Shown here: positions 12,474 through 29,159 of the stretch, one piece after another | How the letters are laid out: each line of letters opens with the position of its first letter | Numbering within the stretch: the stretch's first letter is position 1 | The notes under the pieces: generated by a model | Databases searched by the model: none | Told to the model about the DNA's origin: nothing | The model's input: only the letters and a program-made list of their open reading frames with translations | Position numbers and translations under genes: made by a program | Source: Glandiceps talaboti | Lineage: Eukaryota > Hemichordata > Enteropneusta > Spengelidae | Length of the DNA: 64,000 nucleotides | NCBI RefSeq assembly: GCF_964340395.1 | Contig: NC_135549.1 | Span: 16,836,842 to 16,900,841 of the forward strand | Direction of reading: 5' to 3'

Positions 12474-12586
12474 GAATTTAAAGTGCATTTTAAATTAGCA
12501 AGTTTTTGTTACTTATTATAAGTTTCTTTGAGTGGTCTGACCGTAAGTGAATGGTATTGTCTTGATCGATAGTATTATATAACTAA

Positions 12587-12914
12587 TGATACGACAGAGA
12601 ACGCAGACTCAGTTAGTTTTGTGTACGAAAACAAACAAACAAATACATAAATAAATGAATAAATAAATAAATACTGACAAAAATCAACAATAATTACAAA
12701 TTACTATCAACAATAATGAATGTTTCCCGGTATCAAGAATTGGTATATGTTTTCCTAATATATGCAAAATAATCACAATTCCGTATCTTTGTTGATACTG
12801 TTTTGTGATTACTCTATTGTTGATGTTTGTCAGTATTTATTCATTTAGATATGTATTTGTTTGTTTGTTTGTTTGTTTGTTAAACTGACTGAGTCTGAGT
12901 TCCCTGTGATGATA
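12587..12914. mobile_element. Long-arm foldback element
   Basis: The left arm (from about 12587: GATACGACAGAGAACGCAGA) and right arm (ending about 12914) are reverse complements over about 150 bases with mismatches and indels. The arms include complementary (CAAA)n/(TTTG)n and (AATA)n/(TATT)n runs. No coding capacity and no clear target-site duplication. Interpreted as a non-autonomous foldback or MITE copy. Confidence 0.65.
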
Positions 12915-13589
12915 CATGTTGAAAGTGCCTAGTAGTAAAAGATTATGGTCACAACTCTTTCTAAAATTGTTCATTATACCCCAAAATGCAAGGAAAATAT
13001 ATTCTTAACTTTACTCTACTGTTCTCCCCTAATACATGGATTTACATATTGACCTAAATATCAGTCTAAATCCGTTTGTCACTTGCAAACAGTATCTCAT
13101 TTTGCATATTCATCAGAAGTTGCTTACGTCATAAAATGAACACAAATGCCACTCCCCGAACTGTTTACATTTGTTTGTCATAAAGGGCAAGTTGGATGGA
13201 TAACTTTCGAACGTGATTCCTGCGTGTAGTTATAATTGGAGTTTATTCTTCAAAAGCGTCGTGGTGGAGAATGATACATCTCACGTATAACCAACGATGA
13301 TGACGTCTAACCCATACAGCTTCGAATCAGATGTCACCTCAATAAAAAGGTGGACATGTCAAAGTGAGGACGAAGCTTACCACGGTCAAATCATCATGGT
13401 TTTGGTGGTGTCAATCCCACTGTCTCCCTTAAGATTTGGAATACATCTATACTCCCTATACTAGGCTTTTCTATGAATTGGAATATCCGGTCTGGCATTA
13501 TTTTGTTAGAAAATCATCATAAACAATTATTTATGACAAATTCAGCATTTTCCTGATAGAACTTCTATTGAGGGTCTGTATACTAGTTC

Positions 13590-14290
13590 TAATGTGAAGC
13601 GGAGTTGCATAAGCGTAAACTTACGATGTTTGGTAAGATTCTTAGAAAACGATATATTGAAAGGGACAGTATAGCCTTTCGACAACTTGCCTTGAAGGAT
13701 CTTAATTCTAAAAGTTGGTTTGTCGAAATACTGGTTCTTCTTGATAAATACAACCTGCCTTCTGCACATGACCTTCTCTTTATTATGCCCAGCCAACATA
13801 GATGGAATTCGGGGAAAAATGGTGGTTGATAGTATTAATGTATTCTGGACAAATCACATTGTAAGTCAAACGCAAAATCAAAAACTAGAATAAGTCTAAG
13901 TGTTTCCTAAACATTGATGGTTACTGTAAAAAAAAAAAAAAAAAAAAAAAAAAGCCTCATGCTTACTGGAGTAGCATGTAGGATTGAACCAACTGCAGTT
14001 AAGAAAGCAAATGTAAAGGCTAAATTACTTTTTGGGTGTCTACCAGCTACAAGTACATAAAACTAGATTTAACCAGTACCAGGTTGATGATACCTGTCCT
14101 TTGTGTGTACAGATCCCGGAAACTGGCAGTAATATTTTTATCATAGACTGTGTGCCTTACAGTTACTGGACTGTGTCAGAAAACAATTTATGAATTCCCT
14201 TCCCTTCAAAAAGTAGTTGAAAACAATCTTGGCACTGTTATTTGGAAGAGCTTATCACAGCACCCAACCCAACTGGCTAAATTTTGTCTT
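13590..14290 (+). pseudogene. Decayed LINE reverse-transcriptase C-terminal relic
   Basis: The 13605-13829 frame reads HKRKLTMFGKILR, then IERDSIAFRQLALKD and SWFVEILVLLDKYNLPSAHDLL, a pattern seen near the C-terminus of invertebrate LINE polyproteins. After a 26-bp poly-A interruption (13928-13953), homology resumes: VKAKLLFGC, a stop, a frameshift, then RFNQYQVDDTCPLC with a further Cys downstream, matching the zinc-knuckle-like end of such proteins. Frameshifts and stops show it is dead. It ends close to the 3' end of the convergent transporter gene. Confidence 0.65.
13928..13953. repeat. Poly-A tract
   Basis: About 26 consecutive A, inside the LINE relic. It may mark a nested retroposed junction or slippage. 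Confidence 0.9.
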
Positions 14291-14316
14291 AGACCCCACT
14301 CTCTATTGTATTAAGA

Positions 14317-14322
14317 TTTATT
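14317..14322 (-). terminator. Candidate poly-A signal for gene 2
   Basis: AATAAA on the - strand, about 107 bases after the stop codon of the transporter gene ending at 14429. Position and orientation fit, but cleavage is not demonstrated. Confidence 0.4.
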
Positions 14323-14428
14323 ACAATTCATTACATAAACTTGAGGCCATCTCTAGAGGGCTACTATTTGCACTTCATCAACGTCGCTAAGTGACAGTTT
14401 TAAAGTATGATCTGAGTGACAAGTGTTT

Positions 14429-17582
<3,154 letters not shown>

Positions 17583-17883
17583 CGTTGACTTAAACTGAAA
17601 AGTGTTTAGAAAAGCAGTTAGGAACGTACAAGCAAGTTTGTTGTGGCTGTGGTTATTATTGTTGTTGTTTTCTCTCAAATATCCACAAATTACGTAACAT
17701 ATTACGAATTACCTAACACATTACGAATACAGATTAAAAATGAAATCTTGTTGGTACTGGAAGAATTTCTAGAAACCTGACTAGCTTAATATGAAATCCG
17801 GGGGTGTTATATTTTATTTGTAATCAAAGACGAAATGAAGTTGTCTAATCAGTGCGAGCAGAAGACTTATGAAGAAGACTTAC

Positions 17884-17884
17884 C
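17884..17884 (-). other. Candidate 5' UTR splice donor for gene 2
   Basis: On the - strand, TTTAAG|GTAAGT is a near-consensus donor about 300 bases upstream of the acceptor that precedes the MADYDY start. It could end a non-coding first exon. A second candidate donor, TATAAG|GTAATT, lies at 19648. RNA data would decide between them. Confidence 0.35.
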
Positions 17885-17899
17885 TTAAATGATGGGTGA

Positions 17900-19000
17900 C
17901 AATATAAAGCTGAAACAGTATCGCGTTTATGTACGGTCTGAGAAACCTTAGTTTATATTTCACTCCACTGTCCTTGGCATGACTCGACCTTTGAGAATCG
18001 TTGCAGGGCGAATGACCTGGTAGTTGGAAATAACACAAGGGATGTTGTATGAATTTGCATGATAACAATCATGGTGAATGAACTACATACAAGGAAAGTT
18101 TTACATTTTTACGACACACCCACGTCTCATTGTATTTGACTAAGCTTGGTCAGAAACAGTTGCAATTGGTTTTTATAAACAGATCACGGTATTAAGTCAA
18201 TATATGCGACCAAATTTTGTGTGCAAGAAGTTCCTAATTACGATCTACAAAACTTAATGTGACGTGTCAAATTACGGTCAGGTACAATATTATGATATAT
18301 CCGTGTGATATAAATGCTAAGTAAGAGTGTGTAATGATAATACTTAGAAATGTTTTCAATTCTTCTGTTATTTACAGTGAGAAAGGCACTATGCTTGAGT
18401 GAATACAAGGGCTGTTTATCATACGAGCTGGGAACTGAACAACAACAAATGTGTTTACCTGTAGTTTTTTTCAATTGTTTTATTTTCATGCGAACAATGA
18501 ATGTAATATTCCAATTATACTAACCCGTGGGGAGACATACAGGGGTATACACAGCAATGAACTAAGAGTCTTTGACTCTCCTTTCTCTTAGTAAGTTTTG
18601 ACTGAATGATCAAATAGAAAACTGGACTGGCCATGTTCTCCCCCAACCACCCTTAATTAAACGGTGTATGGGTTGCTTTGCCACCAGTAGCTTCACCCAC
18701 CCCCTCCCCAGGTGAGTACAAACTAAAGTTTACGTCTTGTCACCAGACTGAATCTGCTTCTTTGCTTATAATATAATAGTGCATAGATTTAGATGACCGA
18801 CAGACCTTTATTCAAAGATTCGCTCTTTGATTTTAAATAGTACGTCACCATATACTGCAACGACCATGGATATCAGCCAACAAATATAGAAAACTTAAAA
18901 CAAGAATATCGATGACAAATCTTGGTTATTAAACAGCAGTTGAAGTTAACCCAGAATCGGAGTGTTTCATGACGAACGTACATTTGGTAAGAAATGAACT
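17900..19000. other. Intergenic/5' flank of gene 2
   Basis: No coding signal. Presumed promoter-side flank or long 5' UTR intron of the transporter gene. Confidence 0.4.
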
Positions 19001-19007
19001 ACCACGG

Positions 19008-19180
19008 ACACCATTCTGACCTAAATACGACGACTCTTCTTACAAACCCATTGATGGATGTATGAATACCTTTAGAAACAACAATAAATGGGGCCAGTGG
19101 AAAAGTTGTTGATTTCTTCGAGGCTATAAAGACCTCTGAAGTTGGTCACCGTAACGTTCCAGAACAGTCTCAATCTTAGT
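19008..19180. repeat. Segmental-duplication block 1, copy upstream of gene 2
   Basis: Closely matches 27640-27800. Shared stretches include GACCTAAATA, TTACAAACCCATTG, ATACCTTTAGAAACAA and CAGAACAGT, in the same order and orientation. Both copies lie upstream of very similar transporter genes. Confidence 0.75.
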
Positions 19181-19345
19181 AACACGCTCAGCGTTTACAT
19201 TACCTCAGACCACTATACATGTAATAGTGGGCTGAGATATTACAGGTGTTTAAATCCACGAGCATGGCTTTTAGAGGCCGCATAGCTCACGTAGAATGAC
19301 AATTTGTCACTTACAATGGCAAATCCTTGGGAACGATAACAAGCC

Positions 19346-19348
<3 letters not shown>

Positions 19349-19418
<70 letters not shown>
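19349..19418. repeat. (AC)n microsatellite
   Basis: Seventy bases of AC dinucleotide. Confidence 0.95.
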
Positions 19419-19419
<1 letters not shown>

Positions 19420-19633
19420 AATATACAAATCTGTAACTCTACATTCTCTTTGCAGTTTATCAATAGGTCTGGGTTGTTGTCATCAGACACCAAACGTCAC
19501 ATACATTCAGACGCACTTTGTGTGTACGAGATTGTTTGGTGTGACCTGATATAGCCTTTCACTAGATTTTAGTCTTTCGCAATGACAAACAACTACCACA
19601 GATACCATTTCCAAACTTCCAAACACAAAAAAA

Positions 19634-19850
19634 ACATTACCAATTACCTTATACAGCAGCGATAATCTAAACTGCAGCCGATGTTAACCCAGGTTTGGAG
19701 ATTTTCATGGCAAACGCACTACCTTATAAGAAATGGACTATGGGAAAGTTACAGCTATAATTTGAATTACAATGAGCCAAGGTGTACATTTCACTCACAC
19801 AGACAGTCTGAGGGCAGAGATCGTGATGTATGGTTATAAAACAATACGTG
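19634..19850 (-). promoter_or_regulatory. Duplicated non-coding block 2 upstream of gene 2
   Basis: About 215 bases closely match 28278-28500, interrupted only by small indels. On the - strand both copies end in a potential splice donor (TATAAG|GTAATT at 19648). Shared retention upstream of two paralogous genes suggests a first exon and/or promoter copied with the gene. This is inference; no core promoter element is certain. Confidence 0.45.
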
Positions 19851-20745
19851 ACCTTGTGGCATAACTATGACATCATAATTTCACAAATATGGCCGATGGA
19901 TGTAAATAGACGTAATGTCATCTTTAAATGTACAATCATTATCACACATGAAAGACAAATGAAAGTACATTTGTATAATCAAACACTGAAAGTGTTTTGA
20001 GTGCATGGTATACTTAGTTATGATTGATACCACTATGTTGACATCATGAACACACAACTTATGATGTCATGGCTTCCTGATGGGTCACCAATATATAAAA
20101 TTCGTTCATCTTTCTTCTGGACAGAGTGGATCACGTATTCTACTGAATTGGGCCGACATATTGTACGAAAAACATAAGAAAATATTGCAGAGGTGCCTGC
20201 ATTTTTTTTTCACTTTGCATATCTTACTTGTTTACGTTTAAAACTGAAGCAGTAGACGACCAAAAACGTTGAAGCAAAATAGTTTTACGACGTCCATTCT
20301 TGTATGTATGTGTACGCTATCATGCATGACTACTCACCAATCATATTTACTAGTACCACACAGATAAAAACGTTCCCTCATTTGTGCATATTGATGACTC
20401 GATAGAAGTATATGCACACACACTGTTTATAAGCCTTGTTAAAGTCTCTTGATTTTTTTTTACATTCTTTAGATTCTAAAAACACACAGTAGCTGTGTAT
20501 AAGGTCAGATAACCCGAGTGGGCGATTGCGAAACAGTTGGGTGAACGTATAAGCCCTCGCGAGACTAGTGACTAGAAAATAAAGGGGGGGAGGGGTATAG
20601 CTGGGGACATTTTCCTTTGAAAAACTAAAAAGTGAATAACAAACTCAAAATAGTTTAATGATATGAAATTTAAAAAATCTCCCAGACACATGACGAGTAC
20701 ATGGTGACAACAACTGCTTTATCTCGATATGTGTGTCTCTATGCC

Positions 20746-20911
20746 CATCCACTCATCCATCCATCCATGGTCATTCGTTCAACCTTGCATTTGCCCGGTC
20801 AACCATCCATCCATCCACCCACCCATTCATCATTCACTTGAAAGTAACCATGAACCCATCCACTTGTCTGTGTGCGTATCAGCCTAATCTGTCGATCTGT
20901 CGATCTGTCGA

Positions 20912-20998
<87 letters not shown>

Positions 20999-21054
20999 GT
21001 CTCTCTGTCTCTCTGTCTCTGTCTGTCTATCTTCCTATCTGTCTGTCTGTCGGT
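20746..21054. repeat. Compound (ATCC)n, (CT)n and (GTCT)n microsatellites
   Basis: (ATCC)n-like patches lie at 20746-20835, followed by CGATCTGT/GTCT units and a long CT run at about 20930-20992, ending in more GTCT units. SLSL-type ORFs here are artefacts. Confidence 0.9.
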
Positions 21055-21059
21055 CTCTG

Positions 21060-22170
21060 TTGCATACATTACCAACAAGAAATATCTGAGGTTACAGCCG
21101 TATACATATTTGTTTGACATCCAAAAGTCACAGTGGTGATGAATTAGTTGTAAGGCAGGGCCTGGTGATGAACTTTACACGACTGTGAACGCAAGGCGAT
21201 ATTTCTCATACGTTCCATCTTGAATGATCAAGGGATATTGACTACACTATCTTTTGAATCATGCTTTGAAATATTTTCTGTTAGGGTTGTGCATGTCGGC
21301 ATACCTCCAAACGTTGAAAGCTGACGTCATTGTCAAGCATCACAACTGACCAATCAAAGTTCCTCTTATACTGTCCATGTCAACTATTTATCCAACATGG
21401 CTGCCTCCGACTTTGAACTAGTTGACAGGTACTGTGACTTTAATGAGATATCGGCACAGCAACTTTAGCAACAAAAATAAGCCAATGCAATTTATTCAAG
21501 ATGCTTAACACTGTGGAGAATTTACATGAACTCTAGAACATTAGAATCAAAGACAGTGTTTGTGTCTGCGTCAATTATTTGCTTTTGCAACGGTTCATTT
21601 GGAGTAAACTAGACTATAAGATATGTGGCGTCTTTCCGCCCTTATTGGCTATCTCTCACGAGACGGTGCTGACTGATAGGGCGGCATGACACGTCGTATC
21701 TCTTAGACTAAAGCAAGATTATGAATACACCAAATATATGATACAAAGGGTTATAAATGAAACTAGTTACATTTCTTGGTTGAAAATCATTAAACAAAAC
21801 AGCAAAATGGATGCTTCTATTTCAAAGTTCGAGTCACATAAATGTTTGACATTTCAGGTGAACCTCAGTACGTAAATTACCGAGTAATTAAAGCCTTTAT
21901 ATAAAACGTTTCTACGAGGATATGATGTTGTGAAGGCGCTTGAAAACTAAAGAATGATTAGTGAGAACATGAAATATAAAATCACACACGTTGATTAGCA
22001 GTTACAATAAGACAAGTTTTAGATAGAAAACAAATGGTTCCCCAATATGTAATATATATTTTTTAGATTCAAGTACTTCTTGTTAATAAATATTATGGAA
22101 GGTCTGGACTATGTCACTGGTAATCATCTTTCACCTGTGTTAGCAATCCCATGTAAGTGATTACAAGAAG
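21060..22170. other. Intergenic between genes 2 and 3
   Basis: No gene. A weak imperfect inverted repeat spans about 21609-21716 (TAGACTATAAGATA against TATCTCTTAGACTA), possibly an old MITE. Confidence 0.4.
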
Positions 22171-22171
22171 A

Positions 22172-22368
22172 TTTTGTTCCAAACACAAAACTTGAAAATT
22201 GCTACCTGAAATTTTCGACTCCATACTTTAGTCTTTGTCAAAACTTATTAAGCTCGCATGGCCGTAAAGTCACGTGTTCTAAATAATGGATCAATCGGTT
22301 GACAAAGACTGAAGTATGGAGTCGAAAATTTCAGGCAACAATGTTCAAGTTTTTGTTAGAAACAAAAG
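22172..22368. mobile_element. Foldback element with about 70-bp arms
   Basis: The left arm 22172-22241 and right arm 22299-22368 are reverse complements over about 70 bases with few mismatches. They share a perfect core CCTGAAATTTTCGACTCCAT. The spacer is about 57 bases and non-coding. It would fold into a long hairpin, consistent with a MITE. Confidence 0.8.
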
Positions 22369-22940
22369 TAATACAATGATAATTGTTTATTAAACTCATT
22401 AGCCTATTTATAATCTGGTATCCAATACAAATATTGATAAGATTATAAGATTATTTATTGTAAACAACAAGGGTTAAAACTTTGATATACCTGATTGTAT
22501 TAATATATTGTTTATGTATCGTATGGTAATTTTTGTGATATTTCATTTTAGGGGTGGGGTTTATTATAACTTTTATTTTGGTCTTATGGAGAGTAGTTGT
22601 CCTTCATATGGCAACAGTCATGACTTTGAAAAGTTAATCGTTCCTGTAATTAATGAAACAAATGTATAATACTAAAAGTTGAAGAAAGTTGCAGTTCCGC
22701 AAACAGAATGTGTCACAAATGAATTTCAACCGATCGTGACTCTTTTTTCCAGAGATGTCGATTGAGGTAGATTTTTGGAAATGGGCAGTACATTGCAACC
22801 GAAACAGGTTCTATATTCCCAAAGAACCTACACGTCGACGACCCTTGACCTTGTCATACAGCTGTAAAAGCTACAATAGAAACTAGTTAATATGAAACAG
22901 ATCTTTGTCAGACACGACAAAATCGTTATAATATTGTCAC

Positions 22941-23130
22941 ATCTTATCACTTGGTTTAAACAACAACCTTACTAACATTGTTACATTTTATTGTCAGGCT
23001 CAACAAGAACTTTACTAACATTGCTACATTGTATCATCTGGCTCGACAACTTGAACTTTTACTAACATTGTTACATTTTATCGTCTGGCTCAACAACAAC
23101 CTTACTAACATTGTTACATTTTATCGTCTG
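22941..23130. repeat. 43-47 bp minisatellite, about four units
   Basis: Tandem units follow the pattern TACATTTTATCGTCTGGCTC, AACAACAACC, TTACTAACATTGT. The reverse complement of the same unit makes up the interior of the MITE at 2436-2681, so the array probably derives from that element family. Confidence 0.8.
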
Positions 23131-23319
23131 GATGGAATGCTTTCATAGTAAGCACATGCATTGGGTAAAACAAACCCTACTGTGACACAGGGTTTTGGGG
23201 TTTTACATACTAGTAATTATACCAAAACTTCGATATAGCCTTACACTGTGTGTGATCGGTAAAGAAGTATGTCCGAGCTGTCATAATGTTTTAGAGTTTT
23301 GTCTGATTCCCAAGTGTTT

Positions 23320-25537
<2,218 letters not shown>

Positions 25538-26039
25538 CGTTGACTGCAGTTAAAAAAGTTGAGATCAGTTAGAAGCAATTTGGCCAGTAGTCAGTTGTTG
25601 TTCATATTGCTGGTGATAGTCGTGGTGCTGCTGATGACTCTTTCGCGCCATATCCACACACTAGTTTAATCTCAACAACCATATAAGTATGCACTTAAAG
25701 CAGAACACCAGTCCAGGAATTAAAGGTATTTTCATAAACTTTGAATTCTGATTTCATGATTTCACATCACATAAATTTCTCGCTATTACCATAAAAAACA
25801 AACTGAAACCATTTCACCAGCCAACTGCTGCATCATGGCGGGGACTTATTAGACATGCATATGTATCAGATGAACACTAAATACTCAGGATATCATATCT
25901 CCCTGAAAGTAACAAGCAAAAGTAATTTTTCATCATTTAATAACTGAAGAGTAATACATTTTAGATAAGAGTGACATCACATAGCACTCTTCAGAGTGTG
26001 CTAAAAAAATATGCTCTTTTCCTACTTAAGGTAGCTTGC

Positions 26040-26150
26040 TCCTTTGAAATCAAAATCTTGACTTTTTGCTGGTTCTTTGTTCAAGAAAATTCCAACCTAT
26101 TCTCAGTTAAAATCAAGAAAATTAATCATTGGTCACCGTACAAATTAAGC
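26040..26150. repeat. Dispersed repeat copy (pair with 29.37-29.47 kb)
   Basis: TTCTTTGTTCAAGA, AATTCCA and TTCTCAGTTAAAATCA occur here and at about 29391-29430 in the same order. Confidence 0.5.
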
Positions 26151-26181
26151 TCAAAATAATATCAGAAATTCAATATACAAG

Positions 26182-26681
26182 CAACTGCAGACATCATGAA
26201 CCGTGGACGAGCGGAACCCGTTACAAACAGGGAAAGTAAACAAGTGAACAAATGAACTAACTTGGCTTAGCATGTTGGAACAGCAGAGACTTGTATTACA
26301 CATCATGATTTGATAAGGACAGTTTTATGGCCTCTTTATGTATACATGAAGTGTCAGAGGAACTGGAAATTTGTTTGTGGACATGAACTATTATGCAAAG
26401 TGGCCATAAATGTTTTCTTATCAAATGATGGAATGTAATACAAGTCTCTGTACTTTCTCTGTGCTCAGTGTTATTAATCCATTTACTAAAATTTCCTGGT
26501 TCTAACATTTTCCACTTGTCTACAGTCTGATGTCTGCAGTTGTATATTTTGAGGAATTAAATAGTGGAAATGTTTGAGAATGCACTGACTTACTGTGCCA
26601 AGTGTTATTGATCCAATTCATTCGTTTACTTTCCTTGTTTGTAACAAGTTCCGTTCGTCCACGGTCTGATGTCGACAGTTG
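26182..26681. mobile_element. Foldback MITE family A, copy 1 (500 bp)
   Basis: The left end CAACTGCAGACATCATGAAC and right end (to 26681) are inverted copies, and the arms pair for over 100 bases through GAGACTTGTATTACA and the central GTTTTATGGCC region. The right end appears twice (about 26465-26545 and 26597-26681), suggesting internal duplication or nested insertion. A related copy lies at 62725-63093. Confidence 0.75.
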
Positions 26682-26689
26682 TAGCTGAC

Positions 26690-27640
26690 AAATGCTTGTC
26701 TTAGCTGTATATTAAAATGAAATACATAAATATAAGATTGTCAGTTTCCTTGAAAGCAAGATGGTGCAGGATCAAGTTTTCAATTGTCAAAGTTTGGAAA
26801 GATTTTAAGAACTTTGCTGTCACGACAATTAGCCCCCCCCCCCCCCCCCCGACATATTCTCCTTAGAAGAAAAAATTTAATGTACTCTTTTCGTATGAAA
26901 AGCGACGCGATGATTTATGGTGGTCAAACTTTTTATTACCAAAATGGCTGCATTTGTTAGTAATGAAAACACCAGTGTGATTTTCACAGCGACTGAACTT
27001 GTTAACGAAAATATTCTATTATTGACTATATATTATAATTACGTTGAACAAGTTTAACGAAACTGAAAACTCATATGCTTTTTCGGAGGTGGGGGGGGGA
27101 ACGTTGGAAAAAGAAAGCTCTTCACCAAATGATACCGTTTCCAAACAAACTGGCCTGAAATATCCACTGCCTATGGCTTGACAGAGAAGTAAACACTGCA
27201 CAACATTTGCGTGACAATAGTACACCCGACACGCTACCGTGAACCTGAATAGGTTTTACACTAATAACAGCATACGGCACCAATGTTATTTGTAGACGTC
27301 GAGGCCAAATTGTACGTTATTGTGTCTATATCATGATAGAAAATAAGTGATACTTCACATTATGAAAGATTAAATGTCTTCGATGATTTGAGACACCGTG
27401 AAAATAATTTTCATCGCACGTTAAAGTTGTTGTTGTGAATCAATGGATAAATGAATGAATGGATTAAGATTGTTTCGCACATTCATTCCCGGTTCACTCC
27501 AAGAATCACCCCGATGTCTTCTGGAATTCATGAGATAAAATTAATGCAGTTTAGTTATGATGATGTTGAGAAGGTTTGTACCCTTTCTGTGTGATTTTAA
27601 GCTCGAGGACGTGTGCAAAATCAGGCCTTTACTATCTAGA
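26690..27640. other. Intergenic, no gene seen
   Basis: Only a homopolymer C run (26833-26850) and short random ORFs are present. Confidence 0.5.
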
Positions 27641-27800
27641 CACCGCGCTGACCTAAATAGAATGGCTCTTTTTACAAACCCATTGGTGGATGAATACCTT
27701 TAGAAACAATCAACCAGGATCAATGGGAGTTGTTGATTTCCTCTGCGCCAAAAAGACTTATGGAATCGGTCACTGTTTCAGAACAGTATCGGTGAAAATA
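27640..27800. repeat. Segmental-duplication block 1, copy upstream of gene 3
   Basis: Matches 19008-19180 (see that entry). Confidence 0.75.
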
Positions 27801-28277
27801 ACACACAAGGTAATATTATATGTATTTGCAGTTTTCATGTTTGTATCAATGGTGCTCGTGACCACTTTTTCACGTTGAAATTGATTGTCGAGCGGTAGAT
27901 TTCTTTACCCAACAAGTCAATAGGGACAAATGCAAGAACGTACTGCACATACCAATACAATATACATGAACATAAATCATTGATTCTCGACGCCATGTTC
28001 AAATTATGAAATACTGGTCATAGGGAAAACTGAAGTGGCCATTTCGTCAGCATACTACAGATTTGTAATATACCCCGAGGTGACAATCTTTCAATATCTA
28101 CGGGTTGTCACCAGACATACTTCGTCACCAGACAATTCACAATGCTAACTTTGCTTCTGCAATCCTATATACACACCTCTGTACTAAAGTGCTTCGTATG
28201 ATCGATAGAGCTAGGATTCATTCGATTTTAGCTATCCCTAATGACTAAAAAGTACCTCGGATATCGCCTCAAAACAA

Positions 28278-28500
28278 AGAACATTACCAATTACCTTATA
28301 AAGCAGCGATAATCTAAACTGCAGCTGAAGTTAACCCAGGCTTGGAGAGTTTCATGGCAAACGCACACCTTATAAGAAATGTACTATGGGAAAGTTACAG
28401 CTATAATTTGAATCACAATGGGTTAGAGTGTTAATTTCATTCACTGACATTGTAAGGGCATAGACCGTGATGTATGGGGGTTATAAGGTAATATATATCC
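28278..28500 (-). promoter_or_regulatory. Duplicated non-coding block 2 upstream of gene 3
   Basis: Counterpart of 19634-19850. It carries the same potential - strand splice donor TATAAG|GTAATT at 28295. Candidate first exon/promoter for gene 3, inferred from conservation only. Confidence 0.45.
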
Positions 28501-28856
28501 TCAGCTAAAGGTAACTATCGTGAACTTTGACATTGTAGAATAAAAGCTCACGCGGGAAGAGTGTCAACTAATAGACTCAATGTCGCCTTATCTATACAAC
28601 AAATGACATGTAGGGGACGAAGGAAGTGAATGAATCGATTACTTGTTTTCTTTATTAGAATATTAGGTGTAAAATGTTCCCGTGTGATCGACATCCTCTG
28701 ATGGTACGTGTATGGGTTTCCTGACATTTGATCAATATAATATCTTCTGGACATGGTCGCTATGAGGCATTGTAAGGAAAACACAACAAAAATATTTAAG
28801 GTATTCAGAAGTGCATGCACTTTGTATTCCATTTCACTTTCCAAGTTTAATTTGTG

Positions 28857-29159
<303 letters not shown>

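Noticed and set aside
17583-17678. N-terminal extension of gene 2 from an upstream in-frame ATG
   Set aside because: The extension crosses a likely splice acceptor and is Asn-repeat-like. The paralogue at 25.5 kb starts at MADYNY with no matching upstream coding sequence.
21609-21716. Imperfect inverted repeat as another MITE
   Set aside because: Arms match at only about 70 percent and no target-site duplication is seen, so it is too weak to call.
22941-23130. Regular 43-47 bp repeats resembling a CRISPR array
   Set aside because: There are no unique spacers, the context is animal DNA, and the unit matches a MITE interior.
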